Notes: generated by a model not told the origin, from the sequence alone. A stretch of 14,120 nucleotides of DNA from Proteobacteria bacterium ST_bin14 (GCA_002083655.1 MSXR01000002.1:1276-15395), one strand, 5' to 3'. Positions 6,582 through 12,898 are shown, counted from the stretch's first letter. Numbers and translations: made by a program.

Positions 6582-7181
6582 GTACCTTTGCAGCCGGAAA
6601 CAGACGATGCGTCGATGACGATGCTCGTTCGCGAAACACCACAGGCTATTGGCGATGCAGACCGCAATTCTGGTGAACACCGGGTTTCGGGTGCGCTGAA
6701 ATGGTTTGATGTCACCCGCGGTTTTGGCTTCATCGTTGCTGACGACCCTGCTTTTGGTGATGTGCTGGTCCATTTTTCTGCGTTGCAGGCACATGGCCGC
6801 CGCAGCCTGCCCGAAGGTGCGCGGATCGATTGTGTTGCCGTCCGGCGCGATCGCGGTTTTCAGGCGAGTGAAATCCTCTCCATTGATCTTACCCACGCCA
6901 TAGAAGCATTGCCGCGCACACGATCAACCGATGAGCGTGTCGACCCCGCCGCGCTGATCGATCAGGCGGGCGATTTTGAACCGGTGACCGTTAAATGGTT
7001 TAATCGGTTGAAGGGCTATGGATTTCTGGTGCGCGATTCCGATTCAGCAGATATATTCGTGCACATGGAAACGCTGCGCCGCGCCGATATCGACGAGGTG
7101 GAGCCGGATCAACCGTTGCTCGCCCGGATCGTCAATGGACGCAAAGGCCCGTTGGCGGTTGTAGTCGACCAGGAAGGCTGA
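6579..7181 (+). CDS. Double cold-shock-domain protein (CspD/CspC-like)
   Basis: Predicted single-strand nucleic-acid-binding protein or RNA chaperone with two cold-shock domains in one chain of 200 residues. Domain 1 (about 36-103) has the RNP1-type motif RGFGFIV and the RNP2-type VLVHFSAL. Domain 2 (about 135-198) has KGYGFLV and IFVHMETL. A linker of about 30 residues joins them. Caulobacter CspC and CspD have the same two-domain plan and act in stationary phase, but which role applies here cannot be read from sequence. The start is TTG at 6579, chosen for its ribosome binding site. ATG at 6615 or 6621 is possible, since both still precede domain 1. It is followed after 6 bp by a DUF192 lipoprotein gene, so the pair is probably one operon. 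Confidence 0.9.
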   Translation: MVPLQPETDDASMTMLVRETPQAIGDADRNSGEHRVSGALKWFDVTRGFGFIVADDPAFGDVLVHFSALQAHGRRSLPEGARIDCVAVRRDRGFQASEILSIDLTHAIEALPRTRSTDERVDPAALIDQAGDFEPVTVKWFNRLKGYGFLVRDSDSADIFVHMETLRRADIDEVEPDQPLLARIVNGRKGPLAVVVDQEG

Positions 7182-7187
7182 CGGCGG

Positions 7188-7691
7188 ATGGTATTGGCAA
7201 GGTTTTTGGGGGCAGCGGCGGCGCTCGCGCTCCTTGGTGGGCTGCCCGCATGTTCAGGCGGGACGGCCGCTGCATCAGCGTCTGCCGAGGCGCGGACGGC
7301 GACGATCGCGGTCTCTGTAAAAAGTGCCAATGGCATCCACCGGTTTGAGGTCGAAACCGCCAAGACCGAAGGCCAGCAACAGCGCGGCCTGATGTTCCGC
7401 ACCGATATTCCGCTTGATGGCGGCATGTTGTTCGCCCCCTATCCGCCCAGCGGCCCGCCGAGGGAGGCGAGTTTTTGGATGAAGAACACGCCAAGTCCGC
7501 TCGACATCATCTTCATTCGCGCAGACGGATCAATTGCGCATATCGCCGAAAACACCACGCCTTTTTCCGAAACCCCGGTGCCATCGGGCGAGCCGGTGGC
7601 CGCGGTGCTGGAACTGCGCGGCGGGCGCTCTGCGGAACTTGGCATTGCTGAAGACGATATCGTCAGCTGGCCGGGCGGTCCGAAACGCTGA
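7188..7691 (+). CDS. DUF192 (UPF0127) family lipoprotein
   Basis: A 167-residue exported protein of the DUF192 family, whose biochemical role is not established. The N-terminus has a basic start, a hydrophobic core and a lipobox LPAC (residues 19-22), so it should be lipidated at Cys22 and anchored at the cell envelope. The DUF192 domain covers about residues 40-163. It has the family features TAKTEGQQQRGLMFRTDIPLDGGMLF, FWMKNTPSPLDIIFI and the closing LELRGGRSAELGI. The ATG is 6 bp after the cold-shock gene stop, with GGCGG just before it, suggesting translational coupling. Pairing with a cold-shock gene suggests joint expression but does not show a shared function. Confidence 0.88.
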   Translation: MVLARFLGAAAALALLGGLPACSGGTAAASASAEARTATIAVSVKSANGIHRFEVETAKTEGQQQRGLMFRTDIPLDGGMLFAPYPPSGPPREASFWMKNTPSPLDIIFIRADGSIAHIAENTTPFSETPVPSGEPVAAVLELRGGRSAELGIAEDDIVSWPGGPKR

Positions 7692-7742
7692 CCCCGGCGG
7701 CGTTGCGTGATCATGTATAAAATCCGGGCATCAATGAACCGC

Positions 7743-7769
7743 GCTGTTGCTGCCCGCGCCAGCAGCGGC
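7743..7769 (+). other. Hairpin between the DUF192 gene and the NDUFA12 gene
   Basis: GCTGTTGCTG can pair with CAGCAGCGGC over 10 bp (two G-U pairs on the plus-strand RNA) around a 7-nt loop. It lies 12 bp before the NDUFA12 start. No T-run follows, so it may be a leader structure and not a terminator, or chance in GC-rich DNA. Confidence 0.25.
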
Positions 7770-7781
7770 TAAGCGGCGGCT

Positions 7782-8174
7782 ATGGGTGTTCTCGCGTCGA
7801 TCTTCACATGGTGGAATGGTGCCACCATCGGCACCAACTGGGCGTTGCGTGGTAAATCGCGCATGGGCGCCGATTCGCTCGGCAATGTCTATTATGAAGG
7901 CGGCGTCGATATGAATGGCATCGCGCGCCGCTGGGTTATCTATGCTGGCGCCAATGATGCCAGCCGGGTGCCGCCGGAATGGTTTGGCTGGCTGCACCAT
8001 CAGGTTGATGCGCTGCCCGATCAGGCCCTGCCGCCGCCGCGCCGCTGGCAAAAAGCCGCATTGCCCAATCAGACGGGTACAGCGCTTGCCTATCGCCCGG
8101 CGGGGGCACTTGAAAAAGGCGGCGTGCGCGCTGCTGCTACTGGTGATTATGAAGCATGGACGCCGGGCGAATAA
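7782..8174 (+). CDS. NADH:ubiquinone oxidoreductase subunit NDUFA12
   Basis: An accessory subunit of respiratory complex I, shared by alphaproteobacteria and mitochondria and located on the peripheral arm. The 130-residue product shows the family pattern in order: WWNGATIGTNW, GADSLGNVYYEGG, RRWVIYAGANDASRVPPEWFGWLHH, then the C-terminal LPNQTGTALAYRPAGAL. There is no signal peptide or membrane helix, as expected for a matrix/cytosol-side subunit. The main nuo genes are not in the window, which is usual because this subunit is coded apart from them. Its last 19 bp overlap the start of the DUF2155 gene, so the two should be cotranscribed and translationally linked. Confidence 0.94.
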   Translation: MGVLASIFTWWNGATIGTNWALRGKSRMGADSLGNVYYEGGVDMNGIARRWVIYAGANDASRVPPEWFGWLHHQVDALPDQALPPPRRWQKAALPNQTGTALAYRPAGALEKGGVRAAATGDYEAWTPGE

Positions 8175-8842
8175 GACCCTGGCTGTTGGCTGGCGGCGGG
8201 GCGATTCTGCTTGGCCTGCTGATATGGGCGGGCATCAGCTATTTTGGCGGCGGCAGTAACGACGATGCATCGGTGCAATCAGCCGGAACGACGGTGCTTG
8301 ATCAGGTGCAGGCTGCGTCCGACGTGGTCACCGTTAACGTCGCGCCCGATCTTGATCAAACTCGCGGTGCGACCCCGATGGCGCAGCGCGTCGCAGTGCT
8401 GGGGCTGTTGAATAAGCGCAACGGCGTATCGCGCGATCTGACGCTGAAGCCGGGCCAGGCCGTGCGCGTGGGCGATGTGATTGTGCGGCTACGCGCCTGC
8501 GAACACACCGCGCCATGGGAGCAGGAAGAATTTACTGGCAGCTTTGTGCAAGTTGATGTGCAGCAACCCGACAAGGCCTGGCGGCGCTATTTCTCCGGCT
8601 GGCTGTACAAGGAACGCCCGGCGCTGAACGTGGTGCAGCATCCGGTTTACGACGTGTGGACCAAAAGCTGTGCGATGAGCTTTCCCGGCGGCGGTGAAGC
8701 GGTGGCCGGGGCGGGCGGCGACAATAGCCGGTCGAGCGCGAAGAAATCGCCGGCGGGGTCACCGGAAACGGGCGCCGCGCCCGTGCCGCCCAGCGCGCCG
8801 GCAACAGCCCCATCAACCGCGACTGATAGCCCCGCCAGATAA
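8156..8842 (+). CDS. DUF2155 domain protein with a long Pro/Ala tail
   Basis: A 228-residue protein of unknown function. One N-terminal hydrophobic helix (about 9-30) could be a membrane anchor or uncleaved signal, which would place the rest in the periplasm. The DUF2155 domain (about 75-177) has LLNKRNGVSRDLTLKPGQ, RLRACEHTAPWE and the closing VYDVWTKSCAMSFP. Cys115 and Cys172 could form a disulfide. After the domain comes a low-complexity Gly/Ala/Pro/Ser tail (178-228). The ATG at 8156 lies inside the NDUFA12 gene. From residue 164 onward the gene is antisense to the end of aat, so part of the conserved domain and all of the tail are coded on DNA that also codes for Aat. Confidence 0.85.
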   Translation: MDAGRIRPWLLAGGGAILLGLLIWAGISYFGGGSNDDASVQSAGTTVLDQVQAASDVVTVNVAPDLDQTRGATPMAQRVAVLGLLNKRNGVSRDLTLKPGQAVRVGDVIVRLRACEHTAPWEQEEFTGSFVQVDVQQPDKAWRRYFSGWLYKERPALNVVQHPVYDVWTKSCAMSFPGGGEAVAGAGGDNSRSSAKKSPAGSPETGAAPVPPSAPATAPSTATDSPAR

Positions 8843-9384
8843 TCACGACGGCTGATCTCAATCGCGCCCAGCGAGGCGAGATGATCGGTTTGAAACTGGC
8901 AATCGAGCAGCGTGAACCCCCCCACGCGCAGCCGCGCCACCAGCCAGCCCAGCGCCACTTTTGATGCATCGCGCGCGCGGCTGACCATGCTTTCGCCAAA
9001 AAACGCGCGGCCCAGGGCCAGCCCATATAGCCCGCCGACCAGCCGTTCCCCGTCCCAGCATTCGACCGAATGGGCGTGCCCCATGCGGTGCAGATCGATG
9101 AAAACCCGCTCAATCGCGGTATTAATCCAGGTGTCCGGCCGGTCCGCCGCTGATTCCGCACACAGCGTGATGACCTGTTCGAAGGCCGCATCGGCGGTGA
9201 CGCGAAAGCGATTGCCCGAAATGGTTTTCTTCAGCGATTGCGACAGGTGAAAGCCATCCAGCGGCATGATCGCGCGTCGTTTTGGTTCAACCCAGTAGAT
9301 CGAGTCCGCCGTGCGATGATCCGCCATCGGAAAAACGCCAACCGCATAGGCACCCAGCACGAGCTTTGGATCAAGCATCGTCAT
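8647..9384 (-). CDS. aat: Leucyl/phenylalanyl-tRNA-protein transferase
   Basis: Transfers Leu or Phe from aminoacyl-tRNA to proteins with an N-terminal Arg or Lys, marking them for ClpS-ClpAP degradation (N-degron pathway, cytosol). The 245-residue protein shows the family signatures LGAYAVGVFPMAD (10-22), WVEPKRRAIMPLDGFHLSQS (31-50), a central GGLYGLALGRAFFGESMVSR (117-136), and LDCQFQTDHLASLGA (160-174). It ends in GKLIAQLLVHTS. I chose ATG at 9384 (second ATG at 9378), because the family begins a few residues before LGAYA. A longer reading back to 9486 enters the ParA-like gene. No clear Shine-Dalgarno is seen, and coupling to the gene 13 bp upstream is likely. Its 3' end overlaps the DUF2155 gene by 196 bp on the other strand. 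Confidence 0.95.
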   Translation of the reverse strand: MTMLDPKLVLGAYAVGVFPMADHRTADSIYWVEPKRRAIMPLDGFHLSQSLKKTISGNRFRVTADAAFEQVITLCAESAADRPDTWINTAIERVFIDLHRMGHAHSVECWDGERLVGGLYGLALGRAFFGESMVSRARDASKVALGWLVARLRVGGFTLLDCQFQTDHLASLGAIEISRRDYLAGLSVAVDGAVAGALGGTGAAPVSGDPAGDFFALDRLLSPPAPATASPPPGKLIAQLLVHTS

Positions 9385-9397
9385 GTCACCGGGTTGC

Positions 9398-10126
9398 TCA
9401 GCGCGATTTTTCCGAACTCGCCAGCCGCATTTCGATCGCCTGCCATAACTGGACAAAAGCCCGGCCAGCGGCGGTTTTGCTCGCAAAGCTGCCCACCGGC
9501 GCGCGTCGCACCGTCATCGATTCGATCACGCTTGCCATGGGGATGACGGGCCAATCGGGGTGCCGGGCCAGCGCTTCGCTATGGAGTTTGCGGCGCTTGT
9601 CGACCATTGAATGCACCGGCATCAACTGTGCCCGCGTCCCCAATTGCTCGGCCACCGCCGCAAAGGCGCGTTCGGACAGGGGGGAGGGGATGACGGGCAC
9701 CACAATCAGATCAGCGGCGCGCATCACTTGATCGCTCGTCTCGGTCAGTCCCGGTGGGCAATCGAGCAGCACCCGGTCATAATCTTTGCCCACCGATGCC
9801 AGCAATTTGGTCAGCAGCTTTTTCTTGTCAAGCTCATGAAACAGCACGTCGAGGCCACGCAGCGATGCGTCCGCACCAATCAGATCGAGCCGGTCAATGC
9901 CGGTTTTGCGCACCAGTTTTTCGGGATCGACATCCTTGGTGAACACCGACTGGGCCTGATCCTTGGTCTTTCGATCGGTGAGCATGAATGTGCTCGCGGC
10001 CTGTGGATCAAGATCCCACAACAGCGTCCGACGCGCAGAGTGCATTGCTGCACACCATGCCAAATTCACGGTCAGCGTGGTTTTGCCAACGCCGCCCTTC
10101 AAGCTGTAGATTGCAATGGTCGCCAA
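9398..10126 (-). CDS. ParA/MinD-family ATPase (orphan)
   Basis: A 242-residue deviant-Walker P-loop ATPase, of the kind that positions DNA, protein clusters or division sites through ATP-dependent dimerisation. The deviant Walker A is KGGVGKTT (10-17) with its signature first lysine. DLDPQAA (38-44) follows, and Walker B is VLLDCPPG (119-126). The start must be the TTG at 10126, because the P-loop begins at residue 10, and AGGA lies about 10 nt upstream. There is no ParB, parS-like cluster, MinE or replication gene nearby, so it is not a normal partition locus and its cargo is unknown. aat follows 13 bp downstream on the same strand, probably in one operon. Confidence 0.88.
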   Translation of the reverse strand: MATIAIYSLKGGVGKTTLTVNLAWCAAMHSARRTLLWDLDPQAASTFMLTDRKTKDQAQSVFTKDVDPEKLVRKTGIDRLDLIGADASLRGLDVLFHELDKKKLLTKLLASVGKDYDRVLLDCPPGLTETSDQVMRAADLIVVPVIPSPLSERAFAAVAEQLGTRAQLMPVHSMVDKRRKLHSEALARHPDWPVIPMASVIESMTVRRAPVGSFASKTAAGRAFVQLWQAIEMRLASSEKSR

Positions 10127-10233
10127 GGGTCTGATGTCCTGCGTTACTGTCCCGCTATCGTGCCGAAGCTGGCGGGGTGGTGCAAGTTAAAGCTGTCGTG
10201 CGCGGGTGCTGGAGTCTGCGGCGTGGGCATTAG

Positions 10234-10362
10234 AGCATCGTGCCGTAATTCAGGATTATCCGTCATTGCGAGCGCAGCGAAGCAATCCAGCGGCGTGCTC
10301 GCGGATAGGCTGGATTGCTTCGCTGCGCTCGCAATGACGATTCATATTTCAAGCACGATGCT
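10234..10362. repeat. 129-bp nested palindromic repeat, copy 2
   Basis: Same length and plan as the copy at 3807-3935: end repeats AGCATCGTGC and GCACGATGCT (perfect here), 30-bp arms identical to copy 1 (10261-10290 and 10310-10339), and an identical 19-nt loop (10291-10309). The left flank is the reverse complement of copy 1's right flank (2 differences in 27) and the right flank that of copy 1's left (1 in 23). The element is therefore inverted by its flanks, while the loop reads in the same direction in both copies. Confidence 0.9.
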
Positions 10363-10385
10363 TGAGAGCAGGGATAAGAACGGGC

Positions 10386-10422
10386 ATAAGAAAAGGGCCG
10401 GTGGTTCAGCGAACCCCGGCCC
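10386..10422 (-). terminator. Rho-independent terminator of the MliC-like gene
   Basis: On the minus strand GGGCCGGGGTTC pairs with GAACCaCCGGCCC (12 pairs, one bulged A) around a GCT loop, followed by TTTTCTTAT. It starts 27 bp after the lipoprotein stop codon and has the full form of an intrinsic terminator. Confidence 0.85.
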
Positions 10423-10449
10423 GGTTTATCATTCTGCGATCAAGGATGA

Positions 10450-10830
10450 TCAGGCTTTGCACGTCTGGCTTGGCTTGCCCGGCTGGGTAAGCGTCACCGA
10501 TTTTGGCGTGCCGGTCATCGAATAGCCATCAGCAATCATCGGTTCGCCAGCCGCTGGCGCCGTCAGCACCACAGCCGCGCCTTCTTTTTCGGTGCGCAGG
10601 TTGGCCATTTTGTCGCCGGACAGGAAATCGATGTAAACCAGGCTGTTATCCTTGCAGCGCAAGGTAACGGTTGCCTTAATGGACGGTGGCAGTGCAACCG
10701 GCGGGGCCTTGGCAAGCTCGGCAGCCTGTGGATCGGGTGCCTGAGCCGATATGTTTTCGGCCTTTTGGTCACAGGCAGCGAGCGGCAGAACCAGCAGCGC
10801 CGCGGCGGCGATAAGCGTGTTTTTTGTCAT
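10450..10830 (-). CDS. Small lipoprotein, possibly MliC-like
   Basis: A 126-residue predicted lipoprotein. It has a classic signal (MTKNTLIAAAALLVLPLAAC) with lipobox LAAC and Cys20, and Asp at +2, which in enterobacteria favours inner-membrane retention. A Pro/Ala-rich linker follows (about 25-50). Then comes a beta-rich domain of about 75 residues starting TLRCKDNSLVYIDFLSGDKM and ending GYSMTGTPKSVTLTQPGKPS with a final Cys. The layout of two Cys near the domain ends and the GY...G-K-S-V-T-L pattern recalls MliC, the membrane-bound inhibitor of c-type lysozyme, but I hold that only weakly. The ATG at 10830 was chosen over an upstream start because the signal peptide begins there and TTTAGG lies 5 nt before it. 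It is a single-gene unit with its own terminator. Confidence 0.75.
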   Translation of the reverse strand: MTKNTLIAAAALLVLPLAACDQKAENISAQAPDPQAAELAKAPPVALPPSIKATVTLRCKDNSLVYIDFLSGDKMANLRTEKEGAAVVLTAPAAGEPMIADGYSMTGTPKSVTLTQPGKPSQTCKA

Positions 10831-10879
10831 GGTGCCTAAATTCTTCGCGCATGCAGCGAGTTTCGTCAAGTGTGCACAT

Positions 10880-10889
10880 ATGACGTCAT
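10880..10889. promoter_or_regulatory. 10-bp palindrome upstream of the MliC-like gene
   Basis: ATGACGTCAT is a perfect palindrome about 50 bp before the lipoprotein start, next to a second short one (TGTGCACA, 10871-10878). Together they could be an operator, but short palindromes also arise by chance. Confidence 0.25.
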
Positions 10890-10972
10890 GTGATTGTTTT
10901 ATGATGCAATATTTCTGTCATCAATCGCCGACGATCGTCCGCGTGACGGCACCTGCATTTGGGTGGACCGGT

Positions 10973-12268
10973 TTATTCATGAAATTCATGCAGTTCGGGG
11001 ATCCGCCCAAACGCAATCTTGGTGCCCACGCGATCAATCCGGTCGCCGTGAATGGGGCCGACCGATACGGCATGACGGCCGAATTTTTCGTTGATGGCGT
11101 CCATCGCCCGGCTGAGCGCCAGCCCGCGTGTTTCGCGCGCCAGGGGATCATCGGGATCAAGATGCGCGAACAGCGTTTCTTGTTCGCCCGCCACCGGTTC
11201 AATCTCACACAAGGTGACGCCCACCTGGCGCAACTGGAACCCGCCAGCCCGCCCGCGCCCGGCCGCTGCGAGTTGCGGGAACAGTGCATCAAGCGCGGCG
11301 AGGATCACGAAACTGTCCTGCGTCACCGGTAATTTTACCGAAGCGCGCCAGTTGCTCTTATCGTCCTCAAACTTGCCATGGAGCACCAGCAGGCGGCAAT
11401 AATGCCCCTTGCGGCGCAACCGGCTAGCCGCTTTCAGTGCCAGTCGCCGCGCGGTAAGCCGCACCGGTTCCAGCCCGCGCTTGCCCGGTGACAATACATG
11501 GCTGTGCCCGATCGTGCGGCTTTGGCTGGGCTTTTCGGGCAAGTCGACGCCGTGGAGCAGATACCATAGCCGATCGCCATTGGTACCGCCCCAGGCATTG
11601 CCAGCATCGCGCGGGCGGCGCGCGCAAAGCTGACGGATGTCGTTGATCCCCTCCCGCGCCAGCCGTCGTTCCATCTTCGCGCCAATCCCGGCAATGTCGC
11701 GCAGCGCCAGATCATATAGCCGATCGGGCAGGGTCTCGGCGTGAAGAATCACCAATCCATCGGGCTTCATCATATCAGACGCTAGCTTGGCGAGCAGCCG
11801 GTTGGGGGCCACCCCAATCGAACTGGTCATGCATTCACCGACATTGGCGCGAATGCCCGCCTTGATCCGGTGCGCCAGCGCGGTCACGGCGGCAACGCTG
11901 TTTTCATTGTCGAGCAGGCGACACGCGACCTCATCAATCGAGCAGACCTTGGTGACGGGAATATGCCGCCACACCTCGGCGACGATGGCATCATGAAACT
12001 CGACATATTTTTCATGTCGCGCGGGCGTAACGATGATGTCGCGACACAGCCGTTTCGCCTCCCACACCGGCGTGCCGGTTTTGATGCCGAACCGCTTGGC
12101 TTCAATACTGGCGGCAATGGCGACGGTGGTGTCGCTATCGACTGGCGCGACCAGAATCGGCTTGCCGCGCAGCGCCGGGTTCAACTGCTGCTCGACGCTG
12201 GCGAAATAGCTGTTCAGATCGAGGAACAGCCAGCGCAGGGGGCGGGGTGGCAGGGCATGGTCAATCAC
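10973..12268 (-). CDS. Y-family translesion DNA polymerase (DinB/UmuC superfamily)
   Basis: Predicted error-prone polymerase that copies past DNA damage. The 431-residue protein has the palm motifs needed for catalysis: FLDLNSYFASVEQ with Asp17 and the steric-gate Phe22, and CSIDEVACRL with Asp112 and Glu113. It is therefore unlike ImuB proteins, which lack these acids. The HhH region (DIAGIGAKMERRLAREGI) and a little-finger domain follow. QETLF at 363-367 fits a sliding-clamp binding motif. The C-terminus (NEKFGRHAVSVGP onward) resembles UmuC-type tails. The start is GTG at 12268 with no Shine-Dalgarno. It overlaps the stop of a short upstream frame (GTGA). A LexA-type box lies about 100 bp upstream, suggesting SOS control. 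No umuD, imuA or dnaE2 is adjacent. Confidence 0.9.
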   Translation of the reverse strand: MIDHALPPRPLRWLFLDLNSYFASVEQQLNPALRGKPILVAPVDSDTTVAIAASIEAKRFGIKTGTPVWEAKRLCRDIIVTPARHEKYVEFHDAIVAEVWRHIPVTKVCSIDEVACRLLDNENSVAAVTALAHRIKAGIRANVGECMTSSIGVAPNRLLAKLASDMMKPDGLVILHAETLPDRLYDLALRDIAGIGAKMERRLAREGINDIRQLCARRPRDAGNAWGGTNGDRLWYLLHGVDLPEKPSQSRTIGHSHVLSPGKRGLEPVRLTARRLALKAASRLRRKGHYCRLLVLHGKFEDDKSNWRASVKLPVTQDSFVILAALDALFPQLAAAGRGRAGGFQLRQVGVTLCEIEPVAGEQETLFAHLDPDDPLARETRGLALSRAMDAINEKFGRHAVSVGPIHGDRIDRVGTKIAFGRIPELHEFHE

Positions 12269-12372
12269 GAAAGTCGGGCCGCAGGGGGTAGATCGGTTGC
12301 AACCGGCGGGTAAAAAAAGCGCAATTTTTCGTCGATCTGCTCATGAGTCGGCGCGTGAATTGGCGAGAACAT
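12265..12372 (-). CDS. Possible 35-residue leader ORF before the polymerase
   Basis: An ATG at 12370-12372 opens 35 codons (MFSPIHAPTHEQIDEKLRFF, then a Pro-rich end) whose TGA stop overlaps the GTG start of the polymerase. If the -10 at 12379-12384 is real, transcription would start about on this ATG, giving a leaderless message and translational coupling to a gene that lacks its own ribosome binding site. GC at third codon positions is only moderate. The peptide resembles nothing I know. It is a hypothesis more than a call. The frame can be extended upstream to 12504, but that part would be antisense to the Mpo1-like start and lies before the promoter. Confidence 0.3.
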   Translation of the reverse strand: MFSPIHAPTHEQIDEKLRFFYPPVATDLPPAARLS

Positions 12373-12381
12373 ACATGAAAC
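12367..12381 (-). promoter_or_regulatory. LexA-type SOS box upstream of the polymerase
   Basis: The minus strand reads GTTT-CATGTAT-GTTC, matching the alphaproteobacterial LexA consensus GTTC-N7-GTTC at 7 of 8 fixed bases. It overlaps the predicted -10 of the Y-family polymerase, where bound repressor would block transcription. The gene type is a classic SOS target. Confidence 0.55.
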
Positions 12382-12407
12382 ATAGGCTAGTTTACGCTTG
12401 GTGGAAA
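12379..12407 (-). promoter_or_regulatory. Candidate promoter of the Y-family polymerase
   Basis: TTTCCA (12402-12407) and TATGTT (12379-12384), each 4 of 6 against consensus, are 17 bp apart on the minus strand. The -10 overlaps the LexA-type box. A start near 12372 would coincide with the ATG of the possible leader ORF. Confidence 0.35.
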
Positions 12408-12487
12408 GGCGCTTCCCCGGCGAAGTCCGGAGCGCGGTGGCGAGGCTACCCGTTGCCTCAGCACGGCTGGTATAGTAGCTTTTGGCC

Positions 12488-12817
12488 ATGACCAAGATCA
12501 CCACCTATGCCGAATTCTGGCCGCATTATCTGCGCGAACACGCCAAGCCCGAAACGCGGACGCTGCATTATATCGGCACGGCGATGACGTTTGGCTTTGC
12601 GGCGGTGGCGATCATGCTGGGCGGTTGGTGGTGGGCGCTGGTGCCGCTGGCGGGGTACGGGATGGCATGGCCTGCGCATTTCGCGGTTGAAAAAAACCGG
12701 CCGGCGACCTTTACCTATCCGCTCTGGTCGCTGATCAGCGATTATAAAATGTTCTTCCTGTTTATCAGCGGGCGGTTGCCGCCGCATCTGGCGGCGGCGG
12801 GGGTGGCTTCGCGATAG
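12488..12817 (+). CDS. DUF962 / Mpo1-like membrane protein
   Basis: A 109-residue protein of the DUF962 family. Yeast Mpo1 in this family is an iron-dependent fatty-acid alpha-dioxygenase acting on 2-hydroxy fatty acids. Seen here: N-terminal FWPHYLREHAKPETRTLHYIGT with His18 and His27, two hydrophobic helices (about 32-45 and 47-62), then PAHFAVEKNRPATFTYPLWSLISDYKMF with His64 in the conserved EKNRPATF block. The conserved histidines would bind metal. I chose ATG at 12488. A TTG two codons upstream is possible. Sphingomonads make 2-hydroxy fatty acids in their sphingolipids, so a matching substrate could exist, but that link is inference. It is divergent from the polymerase and 81 bp before cysK. 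Confidence 0.85.
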   Translation: MTKITTYAEFWPHYLREHAKPETRTLHYIGTAMTFGFAAVAIMLGGWWWALVPLAGYGMAWPAHFAVEKNRPATFTYPLWSLISDYKMFFLFISGRLPPHLAAAGVASR

Positions 12818-12898
12818 CGAGCATTCGATAGTGGTTGTTGATCAATCGACAGTTTCGGTGGGTTGCAGCGCGCGGTTCGCGTCGCCATTGATGGAACC

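Larger units (their letters stand above)
10127..10449. other. 323-bp gene-free interval
   Basis: Holds repeat copy 2 (10234-10362) and the terminator of the lipoprotein gene (10386-10422). The remaining 107 bp upstream of the ParA-like gene should carry its promoter, but I see no convincing hexamer pair. No small ORF here looks coding. Confidence 0.6.

Noticed and set aside
8532..9191. 219-codon minus-strand open frame
   Set aside because: Out-of-frame shadow of aat on the same strand; the aat frame carries all family motifs.
9398..10126. Plasmid or chromosome partition locus
   Set aside because: Only a ParA-type ATPase is present, with no ParB, parS-like cluster or replication gene nearby.
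3807..10362. The 6.5-kb region between the two 129-bp elements as a composite mobile element
   Set aside because: The enclosed genes are ordinary chromosomal genes with normal composition, no transposase or integrase is present, and the repeats are better explained as scattered intergenic palindromes.
9611..10525. 304-codon plus-strand open frame
   Set aside because: It is antisense to the ParA-like gene and then runs through repeat copy 2, where it gives the SVIASAAKQS...DCFAALAMT translation typical of false genes made from this palindrome.
12373..12504. Upstream extension of the polymerase leader frame on the minus strand
   Set aside because: It lies before the predicted promoter and partly antisense to the start of the Mpo1-like gene, so only the part from 12372 was kept as a possibility.
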